19,246 nucleotides of DNA from a bacterium UBA7470. Lineage in GTDB: Bacteria; Pseudomonadota; Gammaproteobacteria; Burkholderiales; Burkholderiaceae_C. The stretch covers positions 4,543 through 23,788 of the forward strand of contig DLPA01000131.1 in NCBI GenBank assembly GCA_002479815.1, written 5' to 3'. The translations under genes were made by a program, and so were the position numbers. Of this stretch, positions 15,164 through 19,246 are shown in pieces. The notes beneath the pieces were generated by a model. It was not told where the DNA came from and searched no databases. It was given only the letters and a program-made list of their open reading frames with translations. The first letter of the stretch is position 1; every line of letters begins with the position of its first letter.

Positions 15164-15332
15164 GGTGCCCAGCCGCCACAAACCAAACTCAGAAACAGTC
15201 ATAAAACACATCCATCCGATCAAAACAGATTCAGCATTGCCACACGAGCGCAGGCTTGGCATCATAACGAGGGCGCATGACACAGAAACGACACAAAACC
15301 AACGCAGCTTGCTTTGAAAATCGAAGAAAAGC
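15164..15332 (-). other. Probable promoter-bearing leader upstream of the gsp operon
   Basis: This stretch, together with the adjacent repeat element, makes up the 397-bp gap between gspG and pfs. It has no gene that I accept; an in-frame extension of gspG to 15361 runs through it but lacks a pseudopilin-like leader. It is the expected location of the T2SS operon promoter. TATGAT on the minus strand (15261-15266) matches the -10 consensus at five of six positions, but no convincing -35 lies 16-18 bp upstream, so I do not call a promoter. No obvious operator palindrome was seen. Confidence 0.35.
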
Positions 15333-15564
15333 ATAGTAAAAAAAGTGAGCTGCTTACGCAAGAATTACGCCATTTTTGGCTGATTTCAATCTTAAAAATA
15401 GCCATTTTTATCTAAAAAACACCTCTCCAAACCCGTCTCTGGCCCTTGGGAGACGTTGACACACGATTTTGAGGCAGTTTTTTGTATTTTTTGGGCTTAT
15501 TTCATGATAAAAATCAGCCAAAATGCACGTATTAATTGCGTAAGCAGCTCACTTTTTTTGCTAT
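15333..15564. repeat. 232-bp inverted-repeat-bounded AT-rich element, copy 2
   Basis: The arms at 15333-15361 and 15536-15564 are 29 nt long and differ at one position; each contains TGAGCTGCTTACGCAA or its complement next to a run of seven A or T. Symmetry continues inward for 30 more positions (15362-15391 against 15506-15535, 21 of 30 matching, including 13 in a row: TTTTGGCTGATTT), so the whole can fold into a long hairpin. The element matches copy 1 at 1338-1571 in length (232 and 234 bp), arm sequence and orientation. The right arm overlaps the pfs stop codon (15561-15563). It lies after the fadD-pfs pair and ahead of gspG, consistent with a 3'-end structure, although the central loop is far longer than in an ordinary terminator. 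Confidence 0.85.
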
Positions 15565-16376
15565 TGATTTTGTAAGTTGTTCAGCCAATGTGTCAGCACT
15601 TGGGCGCTGTAACTGCGGGCGACTTGTTGCACAAAACGACCGAAGTCCACATGGGCGCTGTCGTCGGCGCGGTCGGAAATGGTGCGAATGACGGCCAAGG
15701 GCAGCCCCGCGTCGTGACACACCTGCGCCACTGCTGCGCCTTCCATTTCAACCGCAAGCGCGTCGGGCAAGGCCGCGCGCAAGGCCGCGCTTTCGCTGCT
15801 GGTGGCGACAAAGCGGTCGCCACTGATGACCAAGCCCTCATGCACCTGCGGGTGGTACAGGTGAAAGCGGTGCAAGGTGTCCGCACTTAAACGCTGAGGC
15901 AGCTCATCCAGCACGGTACGGGCGGCGTGCGCCAAGCGGGTTTGCCATTCGGTGTGGACTGAAAAGCGCGAGCGCCCATAGCCCGGCATCTCGTAACGTG
16001 GAAAGAGGGGGAAGGCATCCATGTCGTGCTGCAACAGGGCGTTGGCGACCACGATGTCGCCCACACGCACGCCCTCCCCTAAGCCGCCGGCCACGCCGGT
16101 GAATACCAGCCCCGTCACCCCAAAACGCTGCCACAGCAGGGTCGCGGTGGTGGCTGCGGCGACTTTGCCGATACCGCACACCACAGCCACCACGTCCACC
16201 CCGTGTAAGTGACCCTGCCAAAACTCGCGTCCTGCCAAGGCGGTGCGGCGTTCGTCAGGCATCAAATCCAGCAGTGCCTGCAACTCTTCAGGCAAGGCAC
16301 TGAGGATGCCGATGCGCGGTGCAGGCTGCAGGGGGGCCGAGGATGAGGGCGCTAATGTGGTGGTGGGGTGGTGCAT
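15561..16376 (-). CDS. mtnN: 5'-methylthioadenosine/S-adenosylhomocysteine nucleosidase
   Basis: This enzyme (Pfs/MTAN) hydrolyses MTA and SAH to adenine and the thioribose or ribosylhomocysteine, recycling products of SAM-dependent reactions; radical SAM enzymes such as MiaB form 5'-deoxyadenosine, another of its substrates. The 271-residue protein carries a 20-residue N-terminal extension, then RIGILSALPEELQAL (catalytic Glu at about 30), VCGIGKVAAA, VFTGVAGGL, and the substrate-binding AVEMEGAAVAQVC (Glu 212) and RTISDRAD (catalytic Asp 235). It is longer than the roughly 230-residue E. coli enzyme, partly through an insertion around 155-182 (LPQRLSADTLHRFHLYHPQVHEG). The ATG at 16376 lies 8 bp after the fadD stop, so the two form an operon. 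The stop codon is contributed by the end of the repeat element. Confidence 0.94.
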   Translation of the reverse strand: MHHPTTTLAPSSSAPLQPAPRIGILSALPEELQALLDLMPDERRTALAGREFWQGHLHGVDVVAVVCGIGKVAAATTATLLWQRFGVTGLVFTGVAGGLGEGVRVGDIVVANALLQHDMDAFPLFPRYEMPGYGRSRFSVHTEWQTRLAHAARTVLDELPQRLSADTLHRFHLYHPQVHEGLVISGDRFVATSSESAALRAALPDALAVEMEGAAVAQVCHDAGLPLAVIRTISDRADDSAHVDFGRFVQQVARSYSAQVLTHWLNNLQNQ

Positions 16377-16384
16377 GGCCCCGA

Positions 16385-18070
16385 TTATTTCTTGTCCCGC
16401 AGCTCGCGACGCAAAATTTTGCCCACAGGGGTTTTGGGCAGCTCGGTGCGGAACTCCACCACTTTGGGCTGTTTGTAGCCGGTCAGATGGGCTTTGCAGA
16501 ACTCGCGCACTTGTGGCTCGGTCAAGCCTGGCTCTTTTTTCACGATCACCAGTTTGACGGCTTCGCCGGTTTTTTCGTCGGCCACACCCACCACGGCGCA
16601 TTCGAGCACGCCCGGACACGCCGCCACCACGTCTTCAATTTCATTGGGATAGACGTTAAAGCCGCTGACCAGCACCATGTCTTTTTTGCGATCCACGATT
16701 TTGAAGTAGCCGCGTGGGTCCATGATGCCGATGTCCCCGCTCTTGAAATACCCATCGGCAGTCATGACTTTGGCGGTTTCATCAGGGCGCTGCCAGTAAC
16801 CCGCCATGACTTGTGGGCCTTTGATGGCGATTTCACCTGGCTGACCCTGGGGAACTTCGTTGCCGTCGTCGTCCAAGCATTTCAAATAGGTGTTGGGAAT
16901 GGGCACACCGATCGTGCCGCTGAACTCTTTGGACGTGACGGGATTGCAGCACGCCGAAGGGCTGGTCTCTGACAAGCCATAGCCCTCCACAATCGGGCAG
17001 CCTGTTTTCTCCAGCCACAACTTGGCGACTGCACCTTGTACCGCCATGCCTCCGCCGAGCGAAACCTTCAGGTTGCTCCAGTTCACCGATCCGAAATCAG
17101 GATGATTCGCCAAGCCGTTGAACAAGGTGTTGACGGCGGGAAAACTGTGGAAGGTGTGCTTGGACAGCTCTTTGAGTACCGCAGGTAAGTCTCGTGGGTT
17201 GGGAATGAGAATGGTTTTGCCGCCCATGCGCAAGCCCAGCATCATGTTTACGGTGAACGCGAAGATGTGATACAGAGGCAAGGCACACACCGCTGTGTAC
17301 TGCTGCCCTGCTGGAATATGCTGGGTCGCGGGCGCATTCCACGCTTCGGACTGCAACGCGTTGGCGATGACGTTGCGATGCAGCAGCACCGCGCCCTTGC
17401 TCACGCCGGTCGTACCGCCGGTGTACTGCAACACCGCCACATCGTCGGGACTGAGCGTGGGTTTTTTCAGCGTCAGCTTCGTACCACGCGCAATCGCATC
17501 GTTAAAGCGCACCGCCTGCGGTAGGTGGAAGGCGGGCACCATTTTCTTGACTTTACGCACCACGTAATTCACAAGCGTGCCCTTGAGCAGCCCCAACAAA
17601 TCGCCCATCGCCGCCAAGACGACGTGTTTGACGGGCGTGTGGGCAATACATTGCTCTAAAGTCGTCGCAAAGTTTTCAATGATGACAATGGCTTTTGCGC
17701 CAGAATCTTTAAGCTGGTGTTCCAACTCGCGGGGGGTATACAGAGGGTTGACATTCACCACCACATAACCCGCACGCAAAATGCCAGCCACGGCAATCGG
17801 GTACTGGGGCACATTGGGCATCATGATCGCGACACGATCCCCCTTGACCAAGCCGATGCTTTGTAAATAGGCCGCAAACGCAGTGGACAGGCTGTCTGTC
17901 TCGGCATAGCTCACTTCTTTGCCCATGAAGCTGTAGGCCGGGCGGCTGGCGTACTGCTTAAAGCTGTTTTCCATCAATTGAACCAAAGAGCTGTACTGGT
18001 TCACGTTGATGTCTGCGGGTACGCCTTGAGGATAGGCTCCAAGCCAAGGGCGATTGCTGGTAGGGTTCAT
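16385..18070 (-). CDS. fadD: Long-chain-fatty-acid-CoA ligase (FadD-type)
   Basis: The product is a 561-residue acyl-CoA synthetase of the ANL superfamily, activating fatty acids through an acyl-adenylate to the CoA thioester for beta-oxidation or lipid synthesis. Motifs seen: P-loop-like YTGGTTGVSKG (216-226), PLYHIFAFTVN (265-275), GYGLSETSP (363-371), the FKSGDIG hinge region (442-448), the IVDRKKDMVLVSGFNVYP hinge and A8 motif (458-475), and the C-terminal catalytic Lys in TPVGKILRREL. The opening NRPWLGAYPQGVPADIN is typical of proteobacterial FadD. The ATG at 18070 has TGGAGA nine nt upstream. It is followed by mtnN after 8 bp. Chain-length preference cannot be read from the sequence. 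Confidence 0.95.
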   Translation of the reverse strand: MNPTSNRPWLGAYPQGVPADINVNQYSSLVQLMENSFKQYASRPAYSFMGKEVSYAETDSLSTAFAAYLQSIGLVKGDRVAIMMPNVPQYPIAVAGILRAGYVVVNVNPLYTPRELEHQLKDSGAKAIVIIENFATTLEQCIAHTPVKHVVLAAMGDLLGLLKGTLVNYVVRKVKKMVPAFHLPQAVRFNDAIARGTKLTLKKPTLSPDDVAVLQYTGGTTGVSKGAVLLHRNVIANALQSEAWNAPATQHIPAGQQYTAVCALPLYHIFAFTVNMMLGLRMGGKTILIPNPRDLPAVLKELSKHTFHSFPAVNTLFNGLANHPDFGSVNWSNLKVSLGGGMAVQGAVAKLWLEKTGCPIVEGYGLSETSPSACCNPVTSKEFSGTIGVPIPNTYLKCLDDDGNEVPQGQPGEIAIKGPQVMAGYWQRPDETAKVMTADGYFKSGDIGIMDPRGYFKIVDRKKDMVLVSGFNVYPNEIEDVVAACPGVLECAVVGVADEKTGEAVKLVIVKKEPGLTEPQVREFCKAHLTGYKQPKVVEFRTELPKTPVGKILRRELRDKK

Positions 18071-18219
18071 GTCAAAAAGTCTCCAGATGAAACAAAAGCA
18101 TTATCAGCATACGAAGGAGGGTCGCCCATCCTGTCTTTCCCTGACGCTAATCTGACATCTGACTCTAAAATTCAATCATCTGAAAAATAATCGGTTTGGA
18201 GACGACCTCCTCAGTCGGC

Positions 18220-18873
18220 TCAAGGCGAGAACAATCCTGCCAACGCATGGCGCAGCATCAATGCGGACAATAGCCACATCGTTGCACCAATCAGCCCATC
18301 CAACACCTGCCATGCGCGGGCTTGGGCAAACCAAGGCGCGAGCCAACGCGCACCAAACCCCAACAGACAAAACCAAGTGAAACTGGCAGAGCTGGCTCCT
18401 GCGACAAACCAGATTTGCAAGGCCGGTGCGTGCTGTGCGCCCATGCCACCGACCAGCAGCACCGTATCCAGATACACATGGGGGTTGAGCAAGGTAAAGG
18501 CCGCTGCTTGTGCCACTGCGCTTGTCAGACGCAAGCCCTCGCCGCCTTGAGTCGCCTGCAAACTGTCGGCGTGCCGCATCCGTTGCAAGGCTTTGTAGCC
18601 GTACCACGCCAGAAACAATGCACCGCCGAAGGCCAAGGCGCGCGCCAGCTCGGGCCTATCGCCGATGGCTTTTGCCATGCCAAACACACCCGCCGTGATG
18701 AGCAAGGCATCAGCAAGGGCGCAAAACAGCACCACGCTGCTCACATGCTCGCGCCGGAGGCCCTGTCGCAACACAAACGCATTTTGTGCGCCGATGGCGA
18801 CGATCAACCCAAAACTCAAGGCAAATCCTTGCACATAAACCGACCACCCAAAGGGGGAGAAAGGGGTATCCAT
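18220..18873 (-). CDS. argO: LysE/ArgO-family amino-acid exporter
   Basis: This 217-residue inner-membrane protein belongs to the LysE superfamily; ArgO and LysE export arginine or lysine. The start MDTPFSPFGWSVYVQGFALSF leads to the family motif FGLIVAIGAQNAFVLRQGL at about 20-38 (GAQNAFVLRQG is diagnostic). About six hydrophobic segments follow, with LLNPHVYLDTVLLVGG and WYGYKALQRM also typical. The ATG at 18873 is chosen because longer TTG-initiated forms add a Phe-rich stretch that lies in the terminator tail. Its ribosome site is weak. It sits only about 15 nt beyond the pntB terminator, so it needs its own promoter within or before the terminator, or depends on read-through. A specific LysR regulator gene is not in view. 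The substrate (Arg or Lys) is an inference from the family. Confidence 0.88.
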   Translation of the reverse strand: MDTPFSPFGWSVYVQGFALSFGLIVAIGAQNAFVLRQGLRREHVSSVVLFCALADALLITAGVFGMAKAIGDRPELARALAFGGALFLAWYGYKALQRMRHADSLQATQGGEGLRLTSAVAQAAAFTLLNPHVYLDTVLLVGGMGAQHAPALQIWFVAGASSASFTWFCLLGFGARWLAPWFAQARAWQVLDGLIGATMWLLSALMLRHALAGLFSP

Positions 18874-18888
18874 ATCGAACCAGTTTAA

Positions 18889-18930
18889 GAAAAAGAAAAA
18901 CGGCAAGCCCCGTCATCAGGGCTTGCCGTT
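18889..18930 (-). terminator. Intrinsic terminator after pntB
   Basis: A perfect 12-bp inverted repeat, AACGGCAAGCCC at 18899-18910 and GGGCTTGCCGTT at 18919-18930, has an 8-nt loop and is GC-rich. Read on the minus strand it is followed by TTTTTCTTTTTC. It starts 32 bp after the pntB stop codon. This is a textbook Rho-independent terminator for pntB and sits just ahead of the argO start. Confidence 0.92.
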
Positions 18931-18961
18931 GGTGCTCAAACGCTCAAAAACGAAAGGGTGC

Positions 18962-19246
18962 TTATTCGATGCCCTTCACCATGTCTTCGACGACTTTTTT
19001 GGCATCGCCAAAGACCATCATGGTTTTGTCCATGTAGAACAACTCGTTGTCCAAGCCGGCATAGCCTGCCGCCATCGAGCGTTTGTTGACGATGATGGTT
19101 TTGGCTTTGTAGGCTTCCAAAATCGGCATCCCATAAATGGGGCTGCCTTTTTGCAAAGCGGCAGGGTTGACCACATCGTTCGCCCCGAGCACGATGGCGA
19201 CATCGGCCTGACCAAATTCGCCGTTGATGTCTTCCATCTCATGCAC
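18962..19246 (-). CDS. pntB: NAD(P) transhydrogenase subunit beta, C-terminal part (5' end outside window)
   Basis: PntB is the membrane subunit of the proton-translocating transhydrogenase, which couples proton entry to hydride transfer from NADH to NADP+. Only the last 94 or so codons are present; the frame is open to the right edge. They form the end of the NADP(H)-binding domain III: HEMEDINGEFGQADVAIVLG, GANDVVNPAA, SPIYGMPILEA, and VNKRSMAAGYAGLDNELFY, the segment contacting NADP(H). The end FGDAKKVVEDMVKGIE matches the usual C-terminus. The gene is intact to its TAA and is followed by a strong terminator. Confidence 0.97.
   Translation of the reverse strand: MHEMEDINGEFGQADVAIVLGANDVVNPAALQKGSPIYGMPILEAYKAKTIIVNKRSMAAGYAGLDNELFYMDKTMMVFGDAKKVVEDMVKGIE

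Noticed and set aside
15261..15266. TATGAT as the -10 of a gsp operon promoter
   Set aside because: No acceptable -35 hexamer at 16-18 bp spacing, so it cannot be called from sequence alone.
15164..15361. 66-codon N-terminal extension of gspG
   Set aside because: Pseudopilin leaders are short; the extension crosses the arm of the repeat element and contains an unrelated hydrophobic stretch. Only the ATG at 15202 remains a possible alternative.
1338..15564. Composite transposon carrying the T2SS genes
   Set aside because: No transposase or convincing target-site duplication is visible, and similar repeats can be ordinary 3'-end structures; kept only as a hypothesis in the findings.
16377..16619. 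81-codon N-terminal extension of mtnN
   Set aside because: It lies within the fadD coding region, is Arg-rich and unlike any nucleosidase; the ATG at 16376, 8 bp after the fadD stop, is the sensible start.
16319..16972. Plus-strand ORF of 217 codons opposite mtnN and fadD
   Set aside because: His/Phe-rich shadow of the fadD reading frame without its own ribosome site or family match.
18185..18219. Possible argO terminator (GGAG...CTCC stem followed by a short T run)
   Set aside because: The stem is only about four base pairs and the T run is displaced by nine bases or so.

Overview
The window looks like chromosomal DNA of a betaproteobacterium in the Burkholderiales, most likely a member of the Comamonadaceae or a close relative. 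This rests on protein sequence character, on a type II secretion (T2SS) cluster that starts with the pseudopilin genes, and on a short palindromic repeat of a type I recall from that family; no database search was possible. Apart from miaB at the left edge, every gene I accept is on the minus strand.

Layout in + coordinates: the 3' part of miaB (1-1302, +); an AT-rich spacer with a 234-bp inverted-repeat element (1338-1571); the T2SS cluster (1640-15163, -), transcribed in the order gspG-H-I-J-K-L-M-N-D-E, a truncated Uma2-like ORF, an unknown 743-residue membrane-anchored protein, then gspF; a second spacer with a 232-bp element of the same kind and orientation (15333-15564); pfs/mtnN (15561-16376), directly behind a fadD-type acyl-CoA ligase (16385-18070); an argO/LysE-type exporter (18220-18873); a strong intrinsic terminator (18889-18930); and the 3' end of pntB (18962-19246).

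The T2SS genes make one apparent operon with overlaps or short gaps; the longest gap is 104 bp, between gspK and gspL. They encode the pseudopilus (G, H, I, J, K), the inner-membrane assembly platform (L, M, N, F), the cytoplasmic ATPase (E) and the outer-membrane secretin (D). gspC and the prepilin peptidase gene gspO are not in the window.

Points that stand out: (1) the T2SS locus is bracketed by two same-orientation elements of almost equal length, whose arms differ at a position that changes in both arms together; (2) a palindromic repeat lies inside the start of gspD and codes for most of the secretin signal peptide; (3) the usual gspE-gspF adjacency is broken by an unknown large bitopic protein whose N-terminus resembles a class III (prepilin) signal, plus a shortened Uma2 ORF. 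No tRNA, rRNA, CRISPR array, transposase or phage gene was seen.
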